DNA from: Palaemon carinicauda
Taxonomy: Eukaryota > Arthropoda > Malacostraca > Decapoda > Palaemonidae
NCBI RefSeq assembly: GCF_036898095.1
Contig: NC_090728.1
Coordinates: forward strand, 93,936,904 to 94,000,903
DNA: 64,000 bases
Direction: 5' to 3'
Position numbers and translations under genes: made by a program. Shown here piece after piece: positions 32,901 through 44,385 of the stretch. How positions within the stretch are numbered: the first letter of the stretch is position 1; each line of letters opens with the position of its first letter. Below the pieces are notes generated by a model, which had not been told where the DNA came from, did not search any database, and was given only the letters and a program-made list of their open reading frames with translations.

Positions 32901-34009
32901 CCCCGAAGGGCCTGGAGACTGCACAGGGGCAGTATCAGGTGGCGCGTAAAGCGATCAGGATCCTTTGACGTAAATGGTCTGGGCGACAGGTCGCAAAGTC
33001 CCGAAGGACGACCATCCTCCAAAGGGGATCGCGAACGATCCTCGGAGAGGTCTAGGTTGGTAGCTGGCAGGACAGGAGAACGGCGAGTCGTCTCCTCCGC
33101 AGAGGACTGTGGTGACGACGAGCCGAAGAGGAGCCTCCTAACCCCTTTGAAGGGGGAAGGAAGGCCTCTACGGCGAAGGGGAGGATGAGCCTTCCGCCTT
33201 ATACGCCCACGAGGGGCCGTGGGATCAGCAGGCTGACCATCGATGGGCCTCCGAAGAGGAGTCTCTATAAGTGAACTCCCCTGAGAGTATCACCAGCAGG
33301 AGAGACCGTGGGACTAAGCTCCTCCCTCGAAGGATGTTCAGAGGGGGAGACAGAGCCTTCCGCTACCGCAGCCACAGGAACAGGCGTTTGGCCAGACTCA
33401 CGGGATGTTTTCGACACAACAACGTCAACCACAGACAGAGGATCTATGTCCGCTGAAGTTGACGATTGTTCGGCAGCTGCACCCCGTTTGATCATGTCAA
33501 ACAGAGCTTCCTTGGAGGGCGAACCCTGCAGCCCCAAGGAAGCCCAAAGCTGAAACAAATCATCATTAGATACAACTACCTCCTCCGAGGGGGAAGGGGC
33601 AGCCGCCTCGCTATGGGAGGCAACGACCTCTCCCTCACCCCGGTATCGGTTAATAACATTAACAACATTATGGTCTACGCTACCACTCGCCGGCCTCTCG
33701 GAAGAGGCCGCTCAAGCGGGAGCTTCGGAGGAGGAAAGGGCGGGAGGAGGAAAGGGCGGCAGAAGAAGAAGACCTGGGATTTTCTCTCTTCCGAGAAGCC
33801 TCCTAAGGAGAAAGATCCCATTTTAGCCTTCTTCTTACGTCGCCGGGCAAACCTCTCTGGGAGGTAGACCACTCCCTACACTTAAAACACACGTTAGACC
33901 TATCACACCGTTGGCCCCTACACTGAGGGCATAAGGAGTGAGGATCCGTGTCCAAGGCCGACAAAAAGGTCCCAAAAGGGCAGCCGGGAATCCCAAGGCA
34001 CGTACGCAT
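29912..34009 (-). pseudogene. Gag-like gene of DIRS e4, frameshifted
   Basis: It begins MRTCLGIPGCPFGTFLSALD at 34009 with LCPQCRGQRCDRSNVCFKCR, the same Cys module as e1. The frame breaks within 60 codons and shifts repeatedly through the repeat zone (about 31500-33000), where proline-arginine hexamers such as RPPVPR and RPPAPT dominate. From 31729 to 29912 one frame is open for 605 codons and holds the conserved C-terminal part (LPWSQGMKSARDKVEGQLAE, TSWLDIWLGSLGILVWSEDL, FLLSGTRTIEFLSHQV) and an RG-rich tail. It is not expressible as one protein. The length of the region (about 4.1 kb) equals that of e1 gag. Confidence 0.85.
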
Positions 34010-34490
34010 GACGAGTAATAGAGGCCAACTTCACACACACACTAAAAAGAAAAGGCAAACAAGATTATGGCAGTCAACAAAGAGGAGAGCACTGACAGGT
34101 CTGTCGTCTCTCCGAGCCAAAAGTAAAGTGAGCTATTCACCGGTTTGTGTGAGGGGGCAGGGGTAGCTAGCTACCCCTCCCTACCACCCCGCTAACTAGC
34201 GGTGGGGTAGGATACCCTCGTTAAAACTTTATGGCTCGTCATCGGCTGCGCCGAAGTAATTACTCCATGTAAATAGCGTGGTTTGTATTTCAGTTACGGA
34301 ACAAATTTCTATTAAAATGTAGAGTTGTAATAAACTGTCCTGTTTGGTAAATACAGTAAAGGTATTACAGTATATAGAATTTATAAAAAATGATTCAGAC
34401 TGCAAAATGATTCCAGAAATAATTCTGTATCCATCAAATTAATTAAATTGTATAACAAGAAATAACAAAATACATAATATAAGCACTTAC

Positions 34491-34524
34491 CCATCTGATC
34501 CATGTTGCTTTAAGGCATGGGCCT
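34491..34524 (-). CDS. 34-nt internal exon of a host gene (exon A)
   Basis: On the minus strand the acceptor TTTATGTTTTATTTCCAG precedes 34524 and the donor TGG|GTAAGTGC follows 34491. The exon carries two nucleotides finishing an upstream codon, ten codons (AHALKQHGSD) and GG. That GG plus the first G of the exon at 11020 forms Gly and leaves the downstream frame open, giving a seamless join to RYVSVLCGDS. Two strong splice sites plus phase match support a real micro-exon with a 23.5 kb intron downstream. No upstream exon was found in the rest of the window. The gene is unknown. Confidence 0.7.
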
Positions 34525-34689
34525 CTGGAAATAAAACATAAAAAGAACACAGCATTAATTTCCATAGAAGTGTAATAAATATTTTTCTGAATAAAAAATC
34601 AATCATTTAAGTGTTCTACAAACATATAGATGAAAAAAAGCAAACGATACAGACTTATTTTCATAAGGTCAATCATTATAAGCCCAAGT

Positions 34690-36440
34690 GACAGAACCTT
34701 AATTATTGTCATCATTATTATTGTTATCATTATTATTATTATTATTATTACTAGCTAAGCTACAACGCTAATTGGAAAAGCAAGATGCTATAAGACCAAG
34801 GGCTCCAACAGGGAAAAATAGCCCAGTGAAGAAAGAAAATAAAAAAATAAGTAATCGATATAAGAAGCAATGAACAACTAGAGCAAAATATTTTAAAAAC
34901 ATCAACACCACTAAAACAGATATTTCATAATATATAAACTATTAAAAGGCTTGGCTTATGTCAGCCTGTTCAACATAACACTTTTGCGTCAAGTTAGAGC
35001 TTTGAAGTTCTACTGATTCAACTATCCGATTAGGAAGATCATTCCACAACTTGGTCACAGCAGGAATATAACTTATAGAATACTGTGTAGTGCTGAGCCT
35101 CATGATGGAAGAGTCTTGACTATTAGAATTAACTGCATGTCTAGTATTACAAACAGGATGGAATTGTCTGGGAAGATCTGAATGTAAAGGATGGTCAGCA
35201 TTATTAAAAAAAAAATCTTAAGCAACATGCATAATGAACTACAGTAATTGAATGACAGTGCCACAGATTAATATCTAGATCAGAAATAAGAAATTTAATA
35301 GGCAGTAAGTTCCTGTCCACAAAATTAAGATGAGAATTAGCAACTGAAGACCAGACTGAAGAACAATACTTAAAACAAGGTAGAATGAGAGAATTAAAAC
35401 ACTTCTTCAGAATAGATTGATCAACAAAAATCTAAAAAAGACTTTCTCAATTGAAGAAGACACAGACCTAAAGTGTTTCTCAAAAGTAAATTTGCTGTCA
35501 AGAACAACACCTAAAGTTAAAGAAAAATTATCAATGCTGAGATCCGGATGTTGAGGAGCCATTGTCCTCGACCTACTTACAAACGTACTTTGAATTTTAT
35601 TAGGATTCAACTTCATACCCCATAATTTGCACCATGCTCTAATTTTAGCTAGATCTCTATTAAGGGATTCAGCAACCCCAGATCTACATTCAGAAGATGG
35701 AACTGATGCAAAAAGAGTAGCATCAAAGGCATATGCAACAAGATTGTTTTCAAGGGTAAACCACGTCATGTGCATATAGCATGAAAAGTAATGGGCCTAG
35801 AACACTCCCCTGAGGAACACCAGATATCACATTCCTATACTCACTATGGTGCCCATCAACAACTCTTTGTGATCTATTACTTAAAAATTCAATAATTATG
35901 CTCAGAAACGTCCCACCCACTCCCAACTGTTCGAGTTCGAAAACAGGGCCCTCATGATTAACACGGTCAAAGGCAGCACTAAAATCAAGGCCAATCATAC
36001 TAACTTCCTGACTACATTCAAGGAATTTCTGTATAGTATCGGATGTTGTAAGAAGGGTATCACATGCTGCAAAGCCTTTACGAAAACCAAATTGTAAACT
36101 AGAGAACAGATGGTTACCTTCAGCAAACCTATTAAGAAGTTTTGCCAAAAGACGTTCAAAAACTTTTGATTATATGGGAGTTATGGAAATTGGGTGGTAA
36201 TCAGTTGGACTTGAGCTACCACAAACACATTTACATAGTATAGTAACATTACCAATTCTCCAAAAAGTGCTAAACGCTCCTCTTCTTGCTAACTTGCACA
36301 AAATAACATAACTTTGTGGATATGAAATTTGCAGTCTATAAAAAACAAAAGGAAAAATATAATTTGAGTCAACACCTCCATAAGCATCAAGGTCCATCAA
36401 GAGAACTTTAATTTCACAAGATTGAAAAGCTAAACTAGTT
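34690..36440 (-). mobile_element. Non-LTR retrotransposon (CR1/Jockey/I-like) with (ATT)n tail
   Basis: The tail of ATT/ATC repeats is at 34697-34750. It is followed by the 3' UTR shared with 17500-17640 and 54064-54990 (GGCTCCAACAGGGAAAAATA), then RT sequence on the minus strand from 35407 to about 36400. The 5' part is missing, as usual for truncated LINE copies. Confidence 0.8.
35407..36400 (-). pseudogene. LINE reverse transcriptase fragment
   Basis: From the upstream side: SSPTDYHPISITPI then a TAA near 36168, followed in frame by KVFERLLAKLLNRF-like sequence, then FGFRKGFAACDTLL, LDFSAAFDRVNHEG and SGVPQGSVLGPLLF. A frameshift near 35755 precedes YAFDATLFASVP, where active enzymes have (F/Y)ADDT; one catalytic Asp is replaced by Phe. 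The tail WCKLWGMKLNPNKIQS is the usual thumb-side motif. The combination GVPQGSVLGP with this spacing is shared by CR1, Jockey and I clades and I cannot choose between them. Inactive. Confidence 0.85.
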
Positions 36441-37298
36441 AAGGATATCCATCATCCAAACATTTCAGTGGCACATATACCTACTTATTATTTAAGTGAC
36501 AAGAAATAAGGAATATGAGTCTAGAAATGACAAATTCGTAGATAATCTGTATTTTTCCTAACTATACAACCTTAGCTATTTAATAGGGGTATTACTTTCG
36601 TCAAAGCTGAAATGACGAGCCATTAAACATTAGCGAGGGTTAACTACCAATACTGCTAGTTGGGGGGGGGGGGGGGTCAGGGAGGGTAGCTTGCTACTGC
36701 CCCCCACCCCCATCACACACCTGTGATTGACCTCACTTTGCTTGGAGGTAGGACTTCAAGGGAGATAGGGCTGGCGGGCAAGTTTGTATAAATAGCTAAG
36801 GTTTGTATAGTTGGGAAAAATACAAATTATCTACAAATTTGTCATTTGTTCCGTAACTAGAATACAAACCACGCTATTTATTAGGGGAGACTCACCCATT
36901 AGGAAGGGTCGACATCCCTGCCAATCTGGCTTTTGGCTTTACCAGGGGGCTCCTTATCTAAGTATGTCAGCACTCAAAAATAAGGAGTCCCTGCACCTCG
37001 CTAAAACCTTGCTAAGCAAGGTCCGTGGTCTAAGCAAGCTGTGTGTTGAGGCATATAATAAGTGTGACAGTCCAGGTAAAGTTATTCCAAGCTTTAGAAG
37101 GAAAAACTGTGTAACCAGAACTTTCCTAATACCACCTCGCCAGGGTATGGGGATGCAACAGTATTAGTATTAATACAAGGTACACAAGGGAGTATGGTTT
37201 ACCTGCAGTGGTTTGAGGTCAGCTGTGCAGAGAACCCAGGATGCTGCTTTCCCCAAGAGAGGGGAGGATGTAAAAAAAAATAAGACAGTCAAACCTTT

Positions 37299-38558
37299 TC
37301 ATTCACGCAGACTAAAACCGGGTAACAATGCCCTCAACCCTCTGCTACTTGTCCAATAAGGAGCTTGAGGTTTTAAGGCAGCTGTTGTGCAGCCACCACA
37401 GGACCGATAGAGAACGTACCGAGTCTCCTGTGGGTCACGTCTTGCAGGTAATGGGATGTGAATGTGGTCGGGCGATTCCACACCCCAGCTCGAAGAACCT
37501 GCGTCACTGAGAAGTTTCTCTTGAATGCCAGGGATGTAGCTACGCCCGACATCATGAGCTCTGGGGCGACGTGAAGGAGGAGGGTCTGGATTCAATGTAT
37601 GGTCTATGACCTTGCGAATCCATGCTGAGATGGTGTTCTTGGTGACCCTCCTCTTGGTCCTTCCTCTCCTGACGAATAGTGCAGGCACACGAGGACGGGC
37701 TGCGGCTGTTGTCTTAAGGTACAGCCTCAAACTCCTCACTGGGCAGAGTAAGAGATGGTCTGGGTCATCTGTTACAGAACGAAGACTCAAAATCCGGAAG
37801 GAATCGAATCGTGGATCCGCTACTCTCGGGTTCTGAGTCTTAGCAATAAACTCAGGGACGAAGTTGAACGTTACCTCTCCCCATCCCCTTGAATGGGCGA
37901 TGTTGTATGAGAGACCATGAAGTTCACTGACTTGCTTGGTCGAGGCCAAAGCTAGCGGGAACACCGTCTTCCAAGTCAGGTGGCGATCTGAAGCCTGGCG
38001 TAATGGTTCATAGGGAGGTCTCTTAAGAGACCTGACAACTCGAACTACGTTCCATGGGGGAGGTCTCACCTTAGACTGAGGACAGGTAAGTTCAAAACTC
38101 CGTATGAGTAAGGAAAGTTCTAGCGATGAGGAAATGTCAATTCCTTTCAGTCTAAAGGCGAGGCTTAAGGCTGAGCGATAGCCTTTTACTGCCGAGACTG
38201 ACAGGCGCATTTCTTCACGTAAATAAATGAGGAACTCCGCTATTGTTGGAATAGTGGCATCGAGAGGAGAGATACCCCTTCCTCAACACCAACCACAGAT
38301 GACATTCCACTTTGCCTGGTAGACTGCTGCTGATGACTTACGCAGGTATCCAGAAATCCTAGTCGCAACTTGTTGCGAAAATCCTTTCTGAGAGAGGAGA
38401 TGCTGGATAGTCTTCAGGCGTGAAGTCGTAGCAAAGCTACGGTTTTGTGGAATATGTTGGCATCTGGTTGTCTGAATAGATTGTGTCGTGGAGGGAGTTC
38501 TCTTGGGGGCTCCGTTAGAAGTTGCAGAAGGTCCGGAAACCATTCTGCGTGATGTCAT
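37299..38558 (-). pseudogene. Tyrosine recombinase of DIRS e5, inactivated
   Basis: The N-terminal part is readable from 38558 (KTIQHLLSQKGFSQQVATRI) to CGWC followed by TGA near 38282, where e1 has an Arg codon. The frame reopens through VKGYRSALSLAFRLKG, LASTKQVSELHGL (Gln in place of the first catalytic Arg seen as KRVSEL in e1) and reaches RAHDV. There an apparent 2-bp deletion near 37547 removes the second catalytic Arg of HxxR and shifts the frame; the C-terminus with the nucleophile Tyr (TTFTSHYLQD) is in another frame at 37555-37373. Three independent lesions hit catalysis. Confidence 0.9.
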
Positions 38559-38819
38559 AGCGGAGCTATGAGGGTCATTGAAAGATTGACCGATGTTCTG
38601 GCCTTGTTGAATACCCTCCTCATCAGACAGAACGGGGGAAAGGCATAAACGTTACGGCTGGGAAGACGAGGCTGAAGAGAAGAAAAGATTCAACTTTTCA
38701 CCGATGGTGAAGGGCCACCTCTAAAGCGAGTGGAGGGCGAGGTCTGCGATGGAGACGCCCTCTAGTGGCTGTTGGATCAGCAAGCTGACCTTGAGCAGCA
38801 GTCCTCCGAAGACGAGTCT

Positions 38820-39134
38820 CTATGAGAGAACTCCCCCAAGAAGAGAAACACTCGCAGGAGAGACCAACGATGGACTTAGTTTCCCCCTCAAAGGATGAAC
38901 AGGAATGGGAGAAATGTAGTCGGCAGCAACAGGTGGAGATTCTGGAAGGGCAGGGTCATCGGCAGCGGCCACAGAAGACACCTCTGGCACCACAACGTCG
39001 ATGAGAGAGAGAGGATCCACCTCTGAAGTTGACGACGGCTGCACACTCGCAACGTGGAGGATAAGTTGCAGCAAGGAGTCCTTGGAGGGCGGACCCGGAA
39101 GCCCCAAGGGCAACCACACTGAAGACATAGACAA
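38820..39134 (-). pseudogene. Gag fragment of DIRS e5
   Basis: The minus strand encodes LPLGLPGPPSKDSLLQLILH and SEVDPLSLIDVVVPEVSS, matching LGLKGLPSRVALIDLVSLG and AEVDPLSIVDVVVTEAS of e1 gag. Only about 100 codons remain, from the segment between the Cys cluster and the repeat zone. Confidence 0.75.
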
Positions 39135-39199
39135 GGCCTTACCCAGGGGGGAGAGGTGGGGCTGCTTCGCAAGGGGAAGTAATGCAATATATAGGGGTT

Positions 39200-40194
39200 T
39201 GTGTCTAAGAAAGGTTTATGATTTGTGTATAAAAAAAAAAAAAAAAAAAAAAATTCTTTATTTCTGTGCCCCCCCCCAAATGGTTATTTTCTTTTTTCAG
39301 GTATTGACAGCAGCCCCCTACACGCAGTAGGGAGTGAGGATTAGGGGAATCTAGACTATTCGGGGTACTGTATGTATATAGGAAAGATGAAGTTATCAAG
39401 AGGACAGTTACCTAAGACTTGTACTGTAAATATTTCTGCCCTGCTACATGGTAACTTGATTCGAAATTAGGAGCCAATGAAACTAGATTAGTCTTATCTG
39501 GTAATATATTGACACAGAAGGTTTATGGACAGTTTTTTCAAATACTTGCCCCAGAACCATGTGAACATAAAGTGGCATAGAACAGTTTTTTTCAGTGATG
39601 GCCAAACTTTATAAGTGTTGTCAATGCCTAAACCCAGTGGATTGTTCATGCAGATTATGAACCACAGTGTTGCGGGGTTCTCCTTTAAGCTTCAAGTTTG
39701 TTCCTGTCATAGTCAGGAATAAATCTGCAGGATCACCTGAGTATGTAACTTTGCAGCTTAGTGGTGAACAGAATATTGATGCAGACAGTGTTGCTTTGAG
39801 GGAAAATTATTGCAGTACAGTATTTTTCACAGTTACATGTTCTTTATAGATGGTTCATTAGATAGTAAGTGTTCAAGTTTATTACTGGTCATTACATTAC
39901 AGATGTCATAAAACCAATAGTGTTGCGGGTTCTCCTTTAAGCTTAGTTCTGTAGTAATGTTTCTTTTGTTTTGGAGGCTGACTATGTTGAGAATCCTAAT
40001 ATTTCTAAGTCTTTCAAATACTCAGGTTCTGCAGTCATGGTTTTGTTAGGATTTTAAAGTTCCATTTTGTAACTGTGTAGTGATATATCTTGCATGTAAC
40101 TTAGTATTTTTCTCTTGCTTGTACAATATGCAGTAAGACTATTCTGAAGTGTTCATTTCTTTTGTTTTTCTTGTTTTTTTGTGAGGCTGGAGTG
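39200..40194. other. Anonymous DNA with homopolymer runs
   Basis: A 23-base A run lies at 39231-39253 and a C run near 39270-39278. GTTGCGGGGTTCTCCTTTAA at about 39670 recurs (one base different) about 253 bp later near 39923. No gene is supported; a possible tiny terminal exon at 39301-39330 is discussed in findings. Confidence 0.4.
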
Positions 40195-40451
40195 TACAGT
40201 TAGAATCAAAAGAACGCCGACACTCAGGGGAAATCTTTCGTCAGATGTCTCTAGTGTTCCCATGACAAAACGGACAAGGAGTTGCTCTTCTTACAACTTC
40301 TACGAAATGGGCGGAGCCTTCTCAAACCTTAGCGAATCAGACAGTAAAGGGCCGTCTTTGTTAGCAAAAGTATACAAATGTTACAAATCGAGTTGCCATA
40401 TTTCAATTCTGTATAATCATTTGCCGTCTCAACTTTTCAATACAAATACAA

Positions 40452-40561
<110 letters not shown>

Positions 40562-40619
40562 TATACTATTATTTTTCAATTGCTACTTTTTTCGTAAGAG
40601 GGACCAAATAGACACTTTC

Positions 40620-40670
40620 CAGGGAAGGAGGGGAGGGGGTGGGGGGTGGGGGGTGGGGGGTGGGGGGTGT
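40620..40670. other. G-rich run with G-quadruplex potential
   Basis: Seven or more runs of three or more G separated by single T or A (GGGGGGTGGGGGGTGGGGGG pattern) on the plus strand. Confidence 0.85.
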
Positions 40671-42975
40671 TCGCCCTCAACCCCCCTGCCCCGGCCAATC
40701 CGACACTGAGCAAATAGGAAAGTCATTTCTGTTTTAGGGGTTGTGGATACCGCCTGTAAGATATTGTATCATTGCCTGAGATTTATTTGATAACCGTCAA
40801 TGTTCTAGTAAATTTGGCTAACCTAATTCATTATTAGTTGATTTGCAAAAGATAGCATCAATAGAATAAAATAGCTGCTGTTGATGGAAGGTCGATAAGT
40901 AACGAAATTTAAGTATTAACTTTGCATAATAGATAATCGATGATGGATATAATAGATACTGATGACTGCAAAGCACCTTGAATACAATCAGAATTTATTA
41001 TTTCGTATCGAAAATAACTTACATTGAGGAAGATGAGGACGCTATCACATTCTGGCAAAGGGTTTAAAAAATTTGTTTTATTGACAAATCATAGTCTCAG
41101 AACGACATAATTTTCAGAAATTTTGTCATGAAACTATGATATACCTATTTTCCCAAAATGAATTCTCCTATAATTTTTCTTGAAAATATACACGAGTAGA
41201 TGGCATAAGCACGAAATGATTCCCCATTCTAATACCCTGATTGTAAGTTATCAATGAATATATAATTGCTAGTAGCTTTAGCTTGAGAAATTAAACAGCT
41301 TTGAGATCAAACCAACTTCTTATCAATTTCATATACGAAGGTCTTATAATCTTGATTCAAATAGACTTAGCTTTGTATGATAAAGTCCTTATTTACAGTG
41401 ATCAAGTGCCCGAATTAGCCCAGCTATGGGGTGCTAGATGTTGGTCTCTTGACCGGGTAAATTACGCAGGGTAGATGGGCACTTAACAAGCGAAAAATGC
41501 ATTACTAACCGTGAAGCTCTAGTTTGGGTTGTTCGGGCAAAAGCTATCCATACCAGCTCCTCAGCCTATCAGGGTATTAGTTAAACCACAATTTCTACAG
41601 CTGGTGCCGTGAGTAGGATAAAGGAAAAACCAAATATTAAAATATCTCGGAAATAAAAGTTTGATTGTCCTTTTAATCACTAACTCATACAGCTGAGGAG
41701 CGATACTCATGGATTCCTAAATATTTTCTGTCATTCTTTGGATTTTATTTCTAGAGCTTCTTCCTCTATCCCCTGATTCATTATTTAATATTTATGTTTC
41801 TTTCTATCATTATTTATTCATTTATTTATTAAATATTATCTTTAAAATGAATGCCCTTCTGCCTCTGTGCTCGTCTTAGGGCGTCAACTTTGGTTCTTAG
41901 CTTCTCACTGTGCCTCCATAAAAGAAATCTCTCCCAAGCGGCAGCAGAAACACCTTCACTTGACCATTCCAACTTGGAACTATTTGATATTTGTGTGACA
42001 CCAACACAGGATATTCATTAGCTGGATTCCAGAACAAGGCATTTGGAGATCTGTATTTCATTTTCCTCTATCTTAGTTTTTACAATTTTCATCGAAGTAA
42101 AAGAAAATTGCATTGTGAAGCATGCTTCCATGAATAAGTGGTGCCCCTCAGATTTTTTATACAATATATATCCCATTCCTCTATCATTATTCCAGTTAAC
42201 GAAATTATCTTAGTTGATTTTAAAGCAACCGGTTAGATTTTCCTATAGGGCATTCAAGGTATATAGAGGAGTATAAAATATAATGATCAAACTATATGCA
42301 GCCGGACAAATGTTGGTATACGGATCCTTAAGGAAGCAAATCCTCCACCCACCCAAAAGCAATTATAGTTATTTTCCCCCAAAATCACCCATTATTTGGA
42401 TAAGCATTTGATTCTAACAATATAATCCCGTTACTTATATCCTGTAATAACTATCTCCAATTTTGCCATTTAGTTTCGATAATTATCAAGTGAATAAAGC
42501 ATTTACGATAAAGATTAAATTAGCAATGTAGTAAAGATTTTACTATATATGTTTAAGATTTTAGTTCAAATGGCAATGCTAATCCTTCAAGGCCAAGATA
42601 GCAGACGGTAAGATGACAAAGCTCAACAATGGGAATGTAAAATAAATGATGAATAAAGGGAAAGTGGCTTAGAGTCTAAAGACTAAAACGTCGCATACCC
42701 CTGAATCTGAATAATTTGGGAAATATTTTACAATAAAGTATCCTCACATATTACGAAATGTCACATTCAATGAATATCTATAAACTGTAAGTAGTTTTTA
42801 GCAGTCAATCTAGAATCTGAAAAATAACGATAAGCTCTTGGGAGCATAATACAATCATTTCTATTGCAACCCTTGTATAATAATGACAACCAATATTTTG
42901 ATATGCATAAATGTCTAAAAAGGAGTTTATGTGCGGTTACATTACTTCACTAACTAGAGTAAGCTCTAACCATTT

Positions 42976-42979
<4 letters not shown>

Positions 42980-43029
<50 letters not shown>
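42980..43029. repeat. (CT)n microsatellite
   Basis: About 50 bp of CT dinucleotides just inside the right TIR of the 3.0-kb transposon. Confidence 0.97.
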
Positions 43030-43033
<4 letters not shown>

Positions 43034-43794
43034 CAATGCTTCCACTAACAAAGACAGCCGTTTAATGTCTTTGATTCACCAAGGTTGGAGAAGGCTCCGC
43101 CCATTTCATAGCAGTAGTAAGAGGAGCAACTCGTTGTCTGTTTTGTCATGGGAACACTAGAGACATCTGACGAAAGATTTCCCCTAAGTGTCGGCGTTCT
43201 TTTGATTCTAACTGTACAGGTATGCTAATTTTTCCAGTAATTGCTTACTGGAATTTGACAAAACATTGTTAATGCAATCCTAACAGTTTTTTTCCTTTAC
43301 AAATGAATATTTTTTTTCTTGTTTTTATGAATACAGCATTTCATTACAGTTCCTTACACCAATGTGCTCCCCTTCTCAGCCAGTTTTTTTTTTTTCTTAG
43401 TTTTTTAATCTTGCTAATAAGTCATTTATCATAATTTTTTCCTCCCACACTGTGTCCAGTTGTCAGTATAAAAAATTATAATATTCCCTTTCACCTAATG
43501 TTCTTATATATTTACTTATGATCAGCAAACTAAAGGCAAGAGAAGCAAAGGGGGAAGTCAGGTTCTAGCTGGGTCCCCTTGCCCAGTATAAATCAAGGGG
43601 TGGTGCCCAGTGCTCCGTTCTCTTGACCTGTTACCTAGATTTTTGGGTATTCTACTGTTGTATATTTTTTGTGTAGTGAACGTTGGGGTGTGGTCGGCAT
43701 TCGGACACTATGCAGTTCGGGTGCTACCTCTGGCAACAGTCCGCAACTCACTACAGTAACACCATCTTTCGAGGAATGGGGTTGGCCAAAAATT

Positions 43795-44332
43795 AAAAAG
43801 CCTACGCTACTGCTCGAAGGTCTCTCGGAAGAGGCCGAACAAGCAGGAGCTTTGGAGGAAGTTCGGGAGGCGGAAGGAGAGGTCTTGGGTTTTTTCCCTT
43901 CGAAGGAACATTCGAAGAAGAAATATCCCGCTCAAATTTCTTCTTCCGTTGTCGCCCAAACCTTTGCCATTGGGAGGCAGACCACTCCCGACACTCATTA
44001 CACTTGTTACCACTATCACACAATTGACCTCTGCAGGCGGGACAAAGGGTGTGGCGGTCGGTGTCCGCGGCCAATATGATTAATGGCAGTCCAAAACATA
44101 ACTTGGTGAGGATGAAGAACGGCAACGACCGTTCACCATCCGAGCCAAAAGCAAAGTGAGCAAAATCACTAGTGTGTGACTGGGAGCAGTAGCAAGCTAA
44201 CACCCCCTACCCCCACTAACTAGCGGAATGGATAATTAACTCTCGCTAAATTTTAATGGTTCGTCATTTCAGCTTCGCAGAAAGTAATACCCATAAATAA
44301 AGTGTAGGTTTGTATTTCAGTTACAGAACAAT
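43795..44332 (-). mobile_element. DIRS family-1 5' end fragment (e8)
   Basis: The tip at 44332 (GTAGGTTTGTATTTCAGTTA then CAGAACAA) and the ITR core (CCCCCACTAACTAGCGG near 44210) match e1 and e4. Below it the minus strand codes the gag N-terminal Cys module (DTDRHTLCPACRGQLCDSGN, KCNECREWSASQWQRFGRQR) in one frame to about 43802, then ends. The region 43218-43794 holds no other recognisable feature. Confidence 0.8.
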
Positions 44333-44385
44333 TATTCATATGATAACTAATAATAATAGCTTAAAACGAAATGTATGAAAACCAT

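Larger units (their letters stand above)
29544..34308 (-). mobile_element. Older DIRS element e4 (family 1), upstream portion
   Basis: Its 5' tip is at 34308 (ATAGCGTGGTTTGTATTTCA then GGAACAAA), with the ITR at about 34130-34308 holding the dyad GGGTAGC-TA-GCTACCC at 34161-34176. Gag follows from 34009, then the start of RT down to 29544, where e1 is inserted. The RT continues at 21378-21036. The 3' half (RNase H, recombinase, 3' ITR) is missing, replaced at 21035 by family-2 leader sequence. Confidence 0.88.
36528..39190 (-). mobile_element. Internally deleted DIRS element e5 (family 1)
   Basis: The 3' ITR/ICR unit is at 36528-36890 (starts TGACAAATTCGTAGATAATC; inward repeat ends AAATTTGTCA at 36843; then TTTGTTCCGTAACTAGAATA). 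Recombinase sequence follows to about 38650. There the match to e1 jumps from the RT/recombinase overlap directly to the N-terminal half of gag (38660-39134), so RT, RNase H and most of gag are gone. The 5' ITR is not clearly present. A 15-base G run at 36662-36676 sits in the ITR where other copies have a short CGCTAACTAGCG dyad. Confidence 0.82.

Noticed and set aside
39231..39253. A-run as the poly(A) tail of a processed pseudogene
   Set aside because: No coding or exon-fused sequence precedes it on the plus strand; the upstream DNA is decayed DIRS on the opposite strand.
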